NCBI GenBank assembly: GCA_021795235.1
Contig: JAJYPP010000010.1
Span: 1 to 64,000 of the forward strand
Direction of reading: 5' to 3'
Length of the DNA: 64,000 nucleotides
Origin: a bacterium
GTDB taxonomy: Bacteria; Chloroflexota; Dormibacteria; Aeolococcales; Bog-877
The notes under the pieces are model-generated. The model saw only the letters and a list, made by a program, of their open reading frames with translations, was not told where the DNA came from and did no database searches. How positions within the stretch are numbered: position 1 is the stretch's first letter; each line of letters opens with the position of its first letter. This document shows positions 28,276 through 39,090 of this stretch, piece after piece. The position numbers were made by a program, and so were the translations under genes.

Positions 28276-29357
28276 ACAACTCGGCCGCCCAACCCCCCGG
28301 TCCCGCGCTGCGCTTTTCGAGGCAGCCTCGCTCAGCCTCCTACCTGGCCCCGGATCCGAGCGGGAAGCTGTACCCGGTGACCGTGAGGGTCGAGCTGCGA
28401 CGGGATCCCCTCACCCGGCGCAGTGGCAGACTGGCCCACTTCCAGGGCTTCCGGCTGCAGGCCCCGGACCTCGCGCCGTCCGTCCGCCAGAGCCGGGAGG
28501 GCTGCCCGTTCTGTCCCGAACGCATCGAACTGGTGACTCCCCATCTGCCCGCCAGCATCGCCGGCTCGGGGCGGATCCAAGTCGGGGAGGCGGTGCTCTT
28601 CCCCAACCTCAGCCCCTACGACCGGCACAGCGTGGTGGTGGTCCTGACTCGTGATCACTTCCTGCGTCCCGAGGAGTTCCGGGCCCACCACCTGGCCGAT
28701 GGCCTCACCGCCCTGATCGAGTACTTCTCCCGCCTTGAACCGGTCGCGCGCGGGACCTACTCGGTGGTCACCTGGAACTACATGCCGCCTGCCGGAGCGA
28801 CCCAGGTCCACGCCCATCTCCAGGGCTTTTCCACCGATAGGCCCGGGGCCCTGCTGGAGGAAGAGCTCCGCTGCAGTCGCGCCTTCCACCGCCGAACCGG
28901 CAGTTCGTTCTGGAACCTCCTGGTAGCCGAGGAGGAGCACCTGGGAGAGCGCTTTCTGGCCCGGGCCGCGCACAGCGCCTGGCTCACGCCGTTCGTGTCC
29001 AGGAGCGTTGTCTCCGACATCATGGTGGTCTTCCCCGAGTGCCGCAGGCTGACCGACCTGGGACCGCCCGCGATCTCAGAGTTCGCCAGGGGGATCTGCA
29101 CATCCCTGGCCTTTCTCTCAGCTGAGGGGGTCGCGGCCTTCAACCTCGCCTTCTACTCCGAGCCGGCCGGGGAGCGCCAGAGCCACTTTCGGCTGCATGC
29201 GCGGCTGTCCCCCCGAATCTACTTCAATCCCTCGATCCAAGGCTCCGACACCACGGCCTGGCACCACCTGCTGGACGAGCCGTTCATGGTGCGCAGCCCC
29301 GAAGCCCTGGCGCGGCAGCTGCAGCCACAACTGGGGGCTACCCTGGCCGGAGCGTGA
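28272..29357 (+). CDS. Galactose-1-phosphate uridylyltransferase-like (HIT superfamily) protein
   Basis: CPFC motif, NLSPYDRHSVVVV, GATQVHAHLQGFS (HxHxQ-type). GTGA overlap with rsmE stop. Confidence 0.75.
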   Translation: MNNSAAQPPGPALRFSRQPRSASYLAPDPSGKLYPVTVRVELRRDPLTRRSGRLAHFQGFRLQAPDLAPSVRQSREGCPFCPERIELVTPHLPASIAGSGRIQVGEAVLFPNLSPYDRHSVVVVLTRDHFLRPEEFRAHHLADGLTALIEYFSRLEPVARGTYSVVTWNYMPPAGATQVHAHLQGFSTDRPGALLEEELRCSRAFHRRTGSSFWNLLVAEEEHLGERFLARAAHSAWLTPFVSRSVVSDIMVVFPECRRLTDLGPPAISEFARGICTSLAFLSAEGVAAFNLAFYSEPAGERQSHFRLHARLSPRIYFNPSIQGSDTTAWHHLLDEPFMVRSPEALARQLQPQLGATLAGA

Positions 29358-29469
29358 CCGGTGGCAACTGCCCCAGGACCGAACCGGAGGAGAGTAACCC
29401 GGTGGCGAGAGAAAGAAGGCGGGAGATCCCGGTGCCACCGCCGGGACCCCCCGCCGTGTCGTCCGCAGA

Positions 29470-29988
29470 TCAGCTCTGCGCAGCAGCCGCCTCGATGACA
29501 TCCGGCTCGGCCGCGGCGGACCCGCTGTGCACCGGTATGCGCCGCGGCGCCGGAACCGCCGCCCGGGGGATGGTCACCGTCAGCACCCCGTTGAGGAAGC
29601 TGGCGCGGATCTGGTCCTCCTTCACGTCAGCGGGCAGGGTGAGCTGGCGGACAACGGAGTGGTGGCTACGCTCCCGGCGCAGGTAGCTGCCCTCCATCTC
29701 GTCGGAACGCTCCGCCTTGCGCTCCCCGCGGATGGTCAGCACGCCCTGGTCAGCGGTGATCTCCACCTCCTCGGGAGTGAACCCGGGGACCGAGGCCTCG
29801 ATCACGAACTCGCTGTCCTTCTGCCGGATGTCGAGGGGCAGATACGCGGTGGGGGCGGTGGCCGCCAGACTCCTTCCTCCCGCCCCCACTGGTCCGATCA
29901 AGGCGCCGTTGCCAAAGGCCTCATTGGCCCAGCGGGCCACCTCATTCTGCAAGTTGAACAAGTCGCTCCATGGATCCCAGCGAGCCAT
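29470..29988 (-). CDS. hsp20: Hsp20/alpha-crystallin small heat-shock protein
   Basis: MARWDPWSDLFNLQNEV; EFVIEASVPGFTPEEVEITADQGVLTIRGERK; IRASFLNGVLTVTIPRA. Confidence 0.93.
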   Translation of the reverse strand: MARWDPWSDLFNLQNEVARWANEAFGNGALIGPVGAGGRSLAATAPTAYLPLDIRQKDSEFVIEASVPGFTPEEVEITADQGVLTIRGERKAERSDEMEGSYLRRERSHHSVVRQLTLPADVKEDQIRASFLNGVLTVTIPRAAVPAPRRIPVHSGSAAAEPDVIEAAAAQS

Positions 29989-30092
29989 CGGAACACCTCC
30001 GTCTTCATCTTTGCCCAGTGCGTCTGGGGGGATGAAGCCATCCCACTTACGCCTTACCCCACGTCGCCGGCGGCCTAAACCACCCGCGCGCG

Positions 30093-31208
30093 TCAAATGC
30101 CGATGGCGTCCTTGATGTGCTCGAAGAATCCCCGGCGCACTGGGTGGGGCTTGCCGTCGGGAGGCGCCAGCTCCCGCAGCAGATGGCGCTGGCGGTCGGT
30201 CAGCTTGGTCGGGACCACCACTCGCAGGCGGACCACCTGGTCACCCCGCCGGCCCGTGCGCGGGTCGGGTGCTCCCTTGCCCGGCAGCCGCACCTGCTCT
30301 CCGTACTGGGTCCCGGGCTTGACCGTCATCGTGGCCGGCCCGTCGACGGTGGGCACCTCGATGGTGTCGCCCAGGGCCGCCTGGGCGATGGAGATGGGGC
30401 ACTCATAGACGATCGTCATCCCCCGTCGAACCAGCTGCTCGTGGGGCCGGACGGTGATGACCAGGAAGAGGTCTCCAGGAGGGCCACCGCGGGGCCCGGC
30501 GGCGCCCTCTCCCGGCACCCGCACCTGCATCTCGTTGTCCACCCCGGCCGGGATTTGGACCTCGATCGACTTGTCGGCGTCCACCAGCCCCTGACCATGA
30601 CAGGCGGGGCAGGGAGACTCGATCACCTGGCCCTCACCCTGGCACCGCGGACATGGCTCCACCGTGACCATCTGGCCGAGCAGTGACTGCCGCACCCGCT
30701 GGACCTGGCCGCGCCCCTGGCACTCCTTGCAAACACTGGCCGCCGTTCCCGATGCGGCCCCCTTGCCGCCGCACTCGAGGCAGCTGGCGGGCTTGGAGAC
30801 CTCGAAGGTTCGGTGGACCCCGGTTATTGCCTCCTGGAATTCGATGGTGACGTGCAGCCTGAGGTCGGATCCCCGCCTCGGCCCGCCGCGCTGGCGGGGC
30901 TGGCCGGCTCCGCCGAAGAACATGTCGAAGAGGTCGAAAGCCGACTGGAAGTTGAAGGCCCCAGATCCACCCGCGAAACCATCTCCCGCCGGCCCATAGG
31001 TGTCGTAGCGCTGCCGCCGCTGGGGATCGGAGAGGACCTGGTAGGCCTCGCCCACCTCCTTGAAGCGCGACTCGGCGCCGGGATCTCCGCCGTTGCGGTC
31101 GGGGTGATACTGCATCGCCAGCTTGCGGTAGGCGCGCTTCAACTCCTCCGGGCTGGCCTGGCGGTCCACGCCCAGGACCTCGTAGTAGTCGCGCTGGGTC
31201 TGGGGCAT
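30093..31208 (-). CDS. dnaJ: Chaperone DnaJ
   Basis: J-domain [33 protein letters not shown]; CxxCxGxG-type zinc repeats. Confidence 0.95.
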   Translation of the reverse strand: MPQTQRDYYEVLGVDRQASPEELKRAYRKLAMQYHPDRNGGDPGAESRFKEVGEAYQVLSDPQRRQRYDTYGPAGDGFAGGSGAFNFQSAFDLFDMFFGGAGQPRQRGGPRRGSDLRLHVTIEFQEAITGVHRTFEVSKPASCLECGGKGAASGTAASVCKECQGRGQVQRVRQSLLGQMVTVEPCPRCQGEGQVIESPCPACHGQGLVDADKSIEVQIPAGVDNEMQVRVPGEGAAGPRGGPPGDLFLVITVRPHEQLVRRGMTIVYECPISIAQAALGDTIEVPTVDGPATMTVKPGTQYGEQVRLPGKGAPDPRTGRRGDQVVRLRVVVPTKLTDRQRHLLRELAPPDGKPHPVRRGFFEHIKDAIGI

Positions 31209-31837
31209 CAGGCGGAGAAGTCCGTGACCTCGGGGGCCTCGAGACGGTCGCCCGTCTCAGGTTCACCCGGGTTGCCTTGCCCGAAGGGCACCGGAGGGCT
31301 CGCCTGGGCGACAGTCACCTGGGCCGGCCTGACCACCCGCTCGTGAAGCCGGTACCCGGGCAGCAGCTCCGCCACCACCGTGTCGTGATCCACCCCCTCC
31401 CCGGCCACGGTGGACACGGCGTCGTGCACCCGGGGGTCGAAGCGTTCGCCCACGGAGGCGACCTTCTCCACGCCCTGGGACAGGAGCGCCTCCTCCAGCT
31501 GGCGCAGGGTGAGGCGCAGCCCCTCTGACAGCCCGTCCTGGGCGCCAGGGTCGATGTGGGCCACCGCTCGAGCCAAGTTGTCCAGCGCGGGAAGGATCGC
31601 GGCCAGCAGCGCCGCCGACCCGTAGCGGGCCAGGTCCTGCGTCTCCTGGGTCTTGCGCCGCTTGTAGTTCTCGAAATCGGCAGCCAGCCGCTGATACGCC
31701 GACTTGGTCTGCTCCAGCTCCCTCTCCAGCTCCTGGGACTGCGGCTCGGGTTCCTCGATTTGATCGCGACCGGCTTCAGAGTCCGGTTCTCTAGGTTCGA
31801 TTGGCAAGTCAGCCTCCGGTGGGAAGTTCGGGCTCAC
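31208..31837 (-). CDS. grpE: Nucleotide exchange factor GrpE
   Basis: [74 protein letters not shown]. Confidence 0.93.
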   Translation of the reverse strand: MSPNFPPEADLPIEPREPDSEAGRDQIEEPEPQSQELERELEQTKSAYQRLAADFENYKRRKTQETQDLARYGSAALLAAILPALDNLARAVAHIDPGAQDGLSEGLRLTLRQLEEALLSQGVEKVASVGERFDPRVHDAVSTVAGEGVDHDTVVAELLPGYRLHERVVRPAQVTVAQASPPVPFGQGNPGEPETGDRLEAPEVTDFSA

Positions 31838-32841
31838 GTCAAGAGTCGGCTCAGGGCCTCGCCGGTCAGTTGCGAGACCAGCTGTAGGCGGGCTGCCACC
31901 CGGCCGTAGCGGATCCGAGTTGGCCCCACGACTCCCAGGGTACCCCAGAGGTGATCGCCGGCCCGATAGCTGGTCAGCACCAGGCTGCAGTCCTGGAGCT
32001 CCTGGAGTCGATTCTCGTGCCCGATCACGACCTGCATGCCGACCCGCGGCGCCAGCTCGCTCACCACTGCAGCCAGGATCCGCTGGGCTTCCAGCACCTC
32101 CAGCACGGTACGCAGCCGGTTGGGATCCTCAAACTCGGGATTGCGGACCAGATTGCGCACTCCGTCATGAATGACCAGGGACGCCCTGGTCTCCATCTGC
32201 CGCAGCCCCCGCACCAACTCCTCCACCAGCCCGCCGGGAAGCCCCTGGCGCTCCATGGTCTCTCCGATGGACACGGCGGTCAGCCCGGAGTAGGTGTTGG
32301 TGAGGGCATTCGCGATTTCGGACAGTCCCGCTTGGTCCAGGGTCGGGTCCACCTCCACCGCCCGCTGGTGCACGGAGTTGCCGTTGGCCACGGTGATCAG
32401 CAGCGCCTGGCCCGGCCGGGCCAGCACCAGCTCCACATGCATCAGGCGGGCCTGGGTGTTGCTGGGACCCGTCACCAGCGCCACGTTGTCACTGAGCCGG
32501 CTGAGGGTCGCTGCGGCCAGCTCCAGGATCGACTCCACGTCAGGGTCAGCGGCATCGAAGCTCTGACGCACCTGGCGGCGGAGTGGCGGCTCCACGATCT
32601 CCTGCGGCAACAGGAAGTCGACGAAGTAACGGTAACCCAGATCGGTTGGAATCCTCCCCGCGGAGGCGTGCGGCTGGGCCAGGAAGCCGTCGTCCACCAG
32701 CTCCGAGAGTTCGTTGCGAATGGTGGCTGAGCTCAGCTCCAGGAAGTAGCGAGCGGCCAGGGCATGCGAACCTACCGGAACCACGGTCTCGGTGTAGTCC
32801 GAGACCACCGCTCCCAGAATCCGTTCCTTGCGCTGATCCAT
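31834..32841 (-). CDS. hrcA: Heat-inducible transcription repressor HrcA
   Basis: RKERILGAVVSDYTETVVPVGSHALAARYFLELSSATIRNELSELVDDGFLAQPHASAGRIPTDLGYRYFVD. Confidence 0.95.
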   Translation of the reverse strand: MDQRKERILGAVVSDYTETVVPVGSHALAARYFLELSSATIRNELSELVDDGFLAQPHASAGRIPTDLGYRYFVDFLLPQEIVEPPLRRQVRQSFDAADPDVESILELAAATLSRLSDNVALVTGPSNTQARLMHVELVLARPGQALLITVANGNSVHQRAVEVDPTLDQAGLSEIANALTNTYSGLTAVSIGETMERQGLPGGLVEELVRGLRQMETRASLVIHDGVRNLVRNPEFEDPNRLRTVLEVLEAQRILAAVVSELAPRVGMQVVIGHENRLQELQDCSLVLTSYRAGDHLWGTLGVVGPTRIRYGRVAARLQLVSQLTGEALSRLLT

Positions 32842-32862
32842 CGAGGCAACTCCAGTGGCTCT

Positions 32863-32889
32863 TTAGCACTCCCTGGCGTAGAGTGCTAA
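32863..32889. promoter_or_regulatory. CIRCE operator (perfect)
   Basis: TTAGCACTC-N9-GAGTGCTAA, upstream of hrcA. Confidence 0.95.
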
Positions 32890-32982
32890 GTCGAGTTTAG
32901 CACCGGTGTTCGGGAGCCGGTCTATATCGGACCTTGGTCGAGCCCAATCTGGACATGCACTTGGTCACGGTACCATTTGGCA

Positions 32983-33774
32983 ATGTCGCCCCCCACCGTG
33001 TCCAGGACAGATGGCTGGCTGGCCCTGCTCAACCCATTCTCGGGCTCAGGTCAATCCGAGCGGGAGCAGCTGGCGCGTCGAGCAGGCGTCAGGGAGGTGG
33101 TGTTCGGGGTGCAGGACGGCATCCTCACCACCATGGGGCTGACGACCGGGGTCGCCACCGCCGCCGCCGGGGCGGCCGTGGCCCACACCACCATCCTCAT
33201 CGCGGGCCTCGCCGGGGCCCTCGCGGGGATGGTGTCAATGGGGACCGGAGCCTACCTCGCGGCCTGCGCCGAGAGAGACCTGAAACGGAGCGCCATCCAC
33301 AAAGAGAGGGACGAGCTGCAGACCCGACCGGTCGAGGAACACCAGGAGATGGTGGAGATCCTGATGGAGCGAGGAGTGCCTGAGCCCACCGCCCACGAGC
33401 TCTCCCGGGCGTTGGCCGAGTACCCCAAGTTGTGGGAGGAGACCCACATCGAAAAGGAGCTGGGTATCTCCAGCGACCCCCAGGACTCGCCGGTCCGGGA
33501 CGGGTTCGTGATGGCCGCGACCTTTCTGTTGGGGGCGGTGGTCCCCATAGTGCCGTTCATCTTCCTCACTGGGATTCCAGCGGTGGCGCTCTCGCTGGCG
33601 CTCTCCGCCGCCGCCCTGCTGCTGGTGGGCATCGGCAAGGCCTGGATCATCGGTCAGCGCCTCTGGGTCGGCGGGGCCGAGGTGCTGGGAGTTGGGGCGG
33701 GGGCGGCGTTGGCGGGATACCTGCTGGGAGTGCTACTACCGCATCTCTTCGGGCTGCGGCTGCCCACCGGCTGA
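32983..33774 (+). CDS. VIT1/CCC1-family transporter
   Basis: REVVFGVQDGILTTMGLTTGVATAAAG; AGMVSMGTGAYLAACAERDL; C-terminal hydrophobic helices. Confidence 0.88.
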   Translation: MSPPTVSRTDGWLALLNPFSGSGQSEREQLARRAGVREVVFGVQDGILTTMGLTTGVATAAAGAAVAHTTILIAGLAGALAGMVSMGTGAYLAACAERDLKRSAIHKERDELQTRPVEEHQEMVEILMERGVPEPTAHELSRALAEYPKLWEETHIEKELGISSDPQDSPVRDGFVMAATFLLGAVVPIVPFIFLTGIPAVALSLALSAAALLLVGIGKAWIIGQRLWVGGAEVLGVGAGAALAGYLLGVLLPHLFGLRLPTG

Positions 33775-33781
33775 GCCCTGC

Positions 33782-34948
33782 TCAGGCCGAGCTCAGCTCC
33801 AGGGTGACCCGGTCCAGCACCTCGAAGCCACGCTCGGTGGCGCGAACCAGACCGCCGTCTACTCTCAGGAGGCCAAGCTCGGCAAGCTCTTCGGCGCGGG
33901 CCAGCTGGCTTGGCGAGCCCAGCCGAACACCCCGGCTGAGCCGCAGGCCGCAGGCCAGCCGCTCCAGCTCCAGCTCGGCGGAGCCCAGCCACTCATGGCC
34001 ACCCAGGCCCCGCTGCCCCGCCTCCACGGATCTGATGTAGGTCGCGGTGTCTCGGAGATGCCAGTACCGCAGGGCCACTCCCTGCGGCTCCAGCCCCACC
34101 CGAGGGCTGTCCTCTGGTCCCAGGAAACCGTGAGCCCCGGGGCCAACTGCCAGGTAGGGAGCCCCGCTCCAGTAGGCGAGGTTGTGCCGGGAGCGGTGCC
34201 CGGGGAGAGCGTAGTTGGAGACCTCGTACATTTCCAGGCCCGCCTCCGCCAGCACTCTCCCCACCACCCCGCGCTGCTCCAGGAAGTCCTCTACCCGTGG
34301 CCCCGGCCTGGTACCGGACTGGATCTGACGGGCCAGCGGCGTGCCCCGCTCGACCGTGAGCTCGTAGCACGACACGTGTGTCGGCCGATGCTCCAGCAGG
34401 CGGCGGAGTCCCATCTCCAAGGTGGAGACGGACTGGCCGGGGATCGCGTAGATCAGATCGCAGCTGATGTTGTGGAATCCCGCCTCGCGGGCGGCGTCGA
34501 GCGCTGACTCGGCTCGATCCGCATCGTGGCCCCGGCCCAACCAACCCAGGGTGGTGGCATCCAGGCTCTGGACTCCCAAGGACAGGCGGTTGATCCCCAA
34601 CTCCAGCCAGGCTCGGGCCAGCTCCTCGGTCAGATCCTCCGGATTCGCCTCGATCGTCACCTCGGCGCCGGCCGCCACCACGAATTCGGAGAACACGGCC
34701 TCCATTACCGCCCTGAGCAGCTCGGGGCGCAACCGGGAGGGGGTACCACCTCCCAGGTAGACGGTGTCAAGCTTCAGCGGAGCCGCGCGGAGCCGCCCCA
34801 GCTCCTTGACGACCGCCCGCGTGTAGCGATCCTGAATGTCCGCCCCACCGACATGGATGGCAAAGTCGCAGTAAGGGCAGCGGCGGCTGCAGAAGGGCAC
34901 GTGCACGTACAGAGAGTGGGGATGGCCCGGCCCCGCCTCAGCGGTCAA
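33782..34948 (-). CDS. hemW: HemW-like radical SAM protein
   Basis: [22 protein letters not shown] (CxxxCxxC); [28 protein letters not shown]. Confidence 0.92.
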   Translation of the reverse strand: MTAEAGPGHPHSLYVHVPFCSRRCPYCDFAIHVGGADIQDRYTRAVVKELGRLRAAPLKLDTVYLGGGTPSRLRPELLRAVMEAVFSEFVVAAGAEVTIEANPEDLTEELARAWLELGINRLSLGVQSLDATTLGWLGRGHDADRAESALDAAREAGFHNISCDLIYAIPGQSVSTLEMGLRRLLEHRPTHVSCYELTVERGTPLARQIQSGTRPGPRVEDFLEQRGVVGRVLAEAGLEMYEVSNYALPGHRSRHNLAYWSGAPYLAVGPGAHGFLGPEDSPRVGLEPQGVALRYWHLRDTATYIRSVEAGQRGLGGHEWLGSAELELERLACGLRLSRGVRLGSPSQLARAEELAELGLLRVDGGLVRATERGFEVLDRVTLELSSA

Positions 34949-36746
34949 GCGACAGCACCGCCATGAAGGCTTCCTGAGGAATCTCCACGCTGCCCACGCG
35001 CTTCATCCGCTGCTTCCCCTCCCGCTGCTTCTCGAGCAACTTGCGCTTCCTGGTGATGTCGCCGCCGTAGCACTTGGCCAGCACGTCCTTGCGCAGAGCC
35101 GGGACCGTCTCGCGGGCGACCACCTTGCCCCCGATGGCGGCCTGCAGGGCCACCTCGAACAGCTGCCGAGGGATGACCTCCTTGAGCCGCTGGACCAGGC
35201 GGCGGCCCTGGTTGCTGGCCTGCTGGCGGTGAACGATCGCCGACAGGGCGTCGATCTTGCCGCCCGCGACCAGGATGTCGAGCTTGACCAACTGCTCCCG
35301 GCGGTAGCCGGCCAGCTGGTAGTCCATGGACGCGTAGCCCCGGCTACGCGACTTGAGTTGGTCGTAGAAGTCGTGGATGATCTCGCCCAAGGGAAGGTCG
35401 TAGGTGAGCAAGGCTCGCTCTCCGGGCTGGTACTCCAAATGGACGAACTCTCCTCGGCGCTCCTGGCACAGCTCCATCAGCCCGCCCAGGTACTCGCGCG
35501 GAGCCACCACCTCCACCTTGACCCTGGGCTCTTCGATCCACTCCAGCTGGCCCGGGTCGGGCAACTGGTCGGGGTTGTCGATCTCCAGAGTCGTACCATC
35601 GCGCATCTGGATCCGGTAGGCGACCGAAGGAGCGGTGGTGATCAACTCCAGGTCGAACTCCCGCTCCAACCTCTCCTGGACGATCTCCATGTGCAGCAGC
35701 CCCAGGAACCCACAGCGGAAGCCGAAGCCCAGCGCGGCGGAGGTCTCCGGCTCGAAGGCGAGTGCCGCATCATTGAGCTGGAGTCGTTCCAGCGCCTCTT
35801 TCAGATCCTGGTAGCTGTCACTCTCGATGGGAAACAGCCCGGCCCAGACCATGGGGCTGGCCTGGCGGTACCCGGGTAGAGGAGCGGCGGCCCCCTTCTG
35901 GGCATCGGTCATGGTGTCGCCGACCTTGCTGTCGCGAACGTTGCGGATGGAGGCGATCACGTAACCGACCTCGCCGGACCGCAGCTCGTCGACCGCCTCC
36001 ATCCCTGGCCGGAAGACCCCAACCTCGTCCACCGTGAACACCCCGCGGCCCGCCATCATCCGGATCTGGCTGCCCGAGCGAAGGGCCCCGTCCACGATCC
36101 GGGTGTAGACAACCACCCCGCGATAGGCGTCGTACTTGCAGTCAAAGATCAGCGCCCGCAACGGGGCGTCGGCATCACCTTGGGGAGGCGGCAGCACCCC
36201 CACCACCGCCTCCAGCACCTGCTCCACCCCCGCCCCGGTCCGGGCGGACACCAGCAGGCATTGCTCGGCGGGGATCCCGATCACCGCCTCGATCTCCCGG
36301 GCGACGGCCTCGGGCTCGGCCTGAGGTAGGTCGATCTTGTTGACCACCGGAACTATCTCCAGGCCCAGTTCCAGCGCCTTGTAGACGTTGGCCAGGGTCT
36401 GCGCCTCGATTCCCTGGCTGGCGTCGACCACCAGCAGGGCCCCCTCGCAGGCCGCCAGGGCCCGGGAGACCTCATAGGCGAAGTCCACGTGCCCGGGGGT
36501 ATCGATGAGGTTGAGTTCGTAGTCCTGTCCGTCCAGCGCTCGATACGGCATCCGCACCGCCTGGGCTTTGATGGTGATGCCCCGCTCTCGCTCCAGGTCC
36601 ATGGTGTCCAGGACCTGGGCGGTCATGTCCCGGGCGCTCACCGTCCCGGTCAGCTCCAGGAGGCGGTCGGCGAGGGTGGACTTGCCGTGGTCGATGTGCG
36701 CGATGATGGAGAAGTTGCGGATGCGCGCGATCTTCTGGGAGGTCAT
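34938..36746 (-). CDS. lepA: Elongation factor 4 (LepA)
   Basis: [48 protein letters not shown]. Confidence 0.96.
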   Translation of the reverse strand: MTSQKIARIRNFSIIAHIDHGKSTLADRLLELTGTVSARDMTAQVLDTMDLERERGITIKAQAVRMPYRALDGQDYELNLIDTPGHVDFAYEVSRALAACEGALLVVDASQGIEAQTLANVYKALELGLEIVPVVNKIDLPQAEPEAVAREIEAVIGIPAEQCLLVSARTGAGVEQVLEAVVGVLPPPQGDADAPLRALIFDCKYDAYRGVVVYTRIVDGALRSGSQIRMMAGRGVFTVDEVGVFRPGMEAVDELRSGEVGYVIASIRNVRDSKVGDTMTDAQKGAAAPLPGYRQASPMVWAGLFPIESDSYQDLKEALERLQLNDAALAFEPETSAALGFGFRCGFLGLLHMEIVQERLEREFDLELITTAPSVAYRIQMRDGTTLEIDNPDQLPDPGQLEWIEEPRVKVEVVAPREYLGGLMELCQERRGEFVHLEYQPGERALLTYDLPLGEIIHDFYDQLKSRSRGYASMDYQLAGYRREQLVKLDILVAGGKIDALSAIVHRQQASNQGRRLVQRLKEVIPRQLFEVALQAAIGGKVVARETVPALRKDVLAKCYGGDITRKRKLLEKQREGKQRMKRVGSVEIPQEAFMAVLSLDR

Positions 36747-37475
36747 CTGATCCTCGATTATGGCGTTCGCCTGGCTCGCTCCTCGGCCGACCTGGAGGAG
36801 GTGGCCTCACTGCAGGCCGAAATCTGGGGCACCCAGGAGGTGGCCGCGCCCAGTTCGCTGCTGAAGGCGATGTCGGCCGCCGGCGGAATCGTGCTGCTGG
36901 CCAGCGCGCGCGGCGCGCCTGTCGGGTTCGCCTACGGATTCACCGGCCGGAGCCGTGACGGCCGCCTCTACCACCGATCCCATGCGGCCGGAGTGCTGCC
37001 GCAGGCCCGGGACTCTGGGATCGGCCGGGCCTTAAAACTCGGCCAGCGCCGACGGGCGACGGCACAGGGCCTGGATCTGATGGTCTGGACCTTTGACCCC
37101 GGTCAGGGGCGCAATGCCCACTTCAACCTCAACCGCCTGGGAGCCATAGGCCGACGGTTCCATCGCAACTACTACGGCAGCCGCAGCGACCTGCTCAACA
37201 AGGGCCGGCCCAGCGACCGGATGGTGGTCGAGTGGCATTTCGATGAGGCCCGGTCCCGGGCGCTGGCGCTGCCCCGCGCCGATGCCCAGCTGCTGGTGGA
37301 AGTGCCCCCGGCTCTACTCGACCCGCGGGCGCCGAGGATGATCACACCGGCTTACGGCGCCTTGCGCCGAGGACTCGAAGCTGCCTTTCGCCAGGGTGCG
37401 GTGGCGGTCGACTTCAAAGCCCAGGGCTACTGGTTCGCCTCGCTCCCCGAGGGGTTCCCGCCGCCCGTGGAATGA
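36747..37475 (+). CDS. GNAT-family acetyltransferase (COG3375-like); start uncertain, CTG at 36747 proposed
   Basis: [26 protein letters not shown]...[74 protein letters not shown]. Confidence 0.75.
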   Translation: MILDYGVRLARSSADLEEVASLQAEIWGTQEVAAPSSLLKAMSAAGGIVLLASARGAPVGFAYGFTGRSRDGRLYHRSHAAGVLPQARDSGIGRALKLGQRRRATAQGLDLMVWTFDPGQGRNAHFNLNRLGAIGRRFHRNYYGSRSDLLNKGRPSDRMVVEWHFDEARSRALALPRADAQLLVEVPPALLDPRAPRMITPAYGALRRGLEAAFRQGAVAVDFKAQGYWFASLPEGFPPPVE

Positions 37476-37960
37476 TCATCCACTGGTTCGGGGGCGGGCT
37501 CGGACTCGAGCGCTCGCAGAGCATCCATCTCCCCACCGTAGACCTGCTCGGGCAGGCGCCCCAGCTCCTCCCAGAGGGCCGGATACGTCCTCAACCAGCG
37601 CCTGGTCTGCTCCAGCAGCTCCCCCTTGCTGGCGGGGTAGAGAACCCCGCCGAGGGCGCGCCTCAGAGCCATCTGGCGATTGCTCCACGGCCGGCCGGTC
37701 GCCTCCCCAAACCGGGGCTGACGCAGGCCCACCTCCACTGGGGGCTGGCCCGGAAGGCCCAGCGCGGAGCGCCTGATGAGCTCCTCGAAGGGGACCTTCG
37801 GCAACAGGTCGGAGAGGTCGACGTCAGGCTCAGCCAAGGTCTCGACACCAGGTTGGGCGCGGGGGAATGCCGGCCGTGGTGGAGGTCCCACCGAAGTGGG
37901 AGGACGGTCCCCACGCCACGGCCGGCCAGGCCAAGCTAGCAGCCGGCGGTGAGAGTTCAC
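37427..37960 (-). CDS. Hypothetical protein with DUF2795-like C-terminal region
   Basis: MALRRALGGVLYPASKGELLEQTRRWLRTYPALWEELGRLPEQVYGGEMDALRAL resembles DUF2795. Confidence 0.5.
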   Translation of the reverse strand: MNSHRRLLAWPGRPWRGDRPPTSVGPPPRPAFPRAQPGVETLAEPDVDLSDLLPKVPFEELIRRSALGLPGQPPVEVGLRQPRFGEATGRPWSNRQMALRRALGGVLYPASKGELLEQTRRWLRTYPALWEELGRLPEQVYGGEMDALRALESEPAPEPVDDHSTGGGNPSGSEANQ

Positions 37961-38017
37961 CCGGCGGTGACTCGCCCGTGACGGATTCCACCACCGATCG
38001 TGACAACTCAGCCACCC

Positions 38018-39049
38018 TCATGACTCTCCCAGGATGCGACGGGCCACCTCGGACACGTCGTGGAGCCGCTGGCCGGGCTGGCTTCTTATCCGATGCGCCA
38101 TCACCATCGGCGCCACCGCCGCGACCTCGGCCACCCCCGCGTGGGTGCGGCCCTCGAGCGCGGACAGGGCCTGAGCAGCCTTGCGAGCCACCAAGTCCGC
38201 CCGGTGCCCATCCACCTCCAGGGCGATGGCCAGCCTGGCGATCGCCTCCAGGACCGGCCGAGCGACCTCGACCCGGTCCAGATTGCCGATGGCCCTCTGA
38301 ATGCGGTCACGCTCCTCGTCCTCCTGCTCCGAGAAGGTGTCGCTGAAAGCCTCGGGGTCCGATTCGAACTGCTCCCGCCGGAGCACGATCTCGACCCGCT
38401 CGGCCACATCGGAGATTCCTCGCACATCGACGCAGAGTCCGAAGCGGTCCAGCAGCTGGGGGCGGAGATCCCCCTCCTCCGGGTTCATGGTCCCGACCAG
38501 GATGAACCGGGCCGGGTGCCAGACTGAGATCCCCTCACGTTCCACCACGTTGACCCCCATCGCCGCGGCATCCAGGAGCACGTCCACGATGTGGTCGTCG
38601 AGAAGGTTGACCTCGTCCACGTAGAGGATCTGACGGTTGGCCTCCGCCAACACCCCGGGCTCGAAGCGGCGCTCCCCGGACTTGATCGCCGCCTCCAGGT
38701 CGATGCTGCCCACCACCCGGTCCTCGGAGGCGTTGATGGGCAGCTCCACCACCCTCATGCGCCGGGTCTCACTGGGCAGCGGAGACTCCCCGCCGGAGAT
38801 CCGCGCCTGACAGTCCTGGCAGAGGTGGAGGGAGTTGGGGTCACAGGCGTAGTGACAGCCGCGGACCACCTCCAGCTGGGGCAGGAGCCGCGCGAGCGCT
38901 CTCACGGCGGTGGACTTGGCGGTGCCCTTCTCGCCCCGGATGAGGACCCCTCCAATGGCGGGATTGACGGCGTTCAACTCCAGCGCCAGGCGCATCTGGT
39001 CTTGGCCGACCAGGGCGGTGAAGGGATAGACCTGGCGGTACTCACTCAT
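38018..39049 (-). CDS. Magnesium/cobalt chelatase-type AAA+ ATPase subunit I
   Basis: [82 protein letters not shown]. Confidence 0.9.
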   Translation of the reverse strand: MSEYRQVYPFTALVGQDQMRLALELNAVNPAIGGVLIRGEKGTAKSTAVRALARLLPQLEVVRGCHYACDPNSLHLCQDCQARISGGESPLPSETRRMRVVELPINASEDRVVGSIDLEAAIKSGERRFEPGVLAEANRQILYVDEVNLLDDHIVDVLLDAAAMGVNVVEREGISVWHPARFILVGTMNPEEGDLRPQLLDRFGLCVDVRGISDVAERVEIVLRREQFESDPEAFSDTFSEQEDEERDRIQRAIGNLDRVEVARPVLEAIARLAIALEVDGHRADLVARKAAQALSALEGRTHAGVAEVAAVAPMVMAHRIRSQPGQRLHDVSEVARRILGES

Positions 39050-39090
39050 CTCCCCAATTGTCGCAGAGGCGTGCCCCGCGACCGGCGGAA

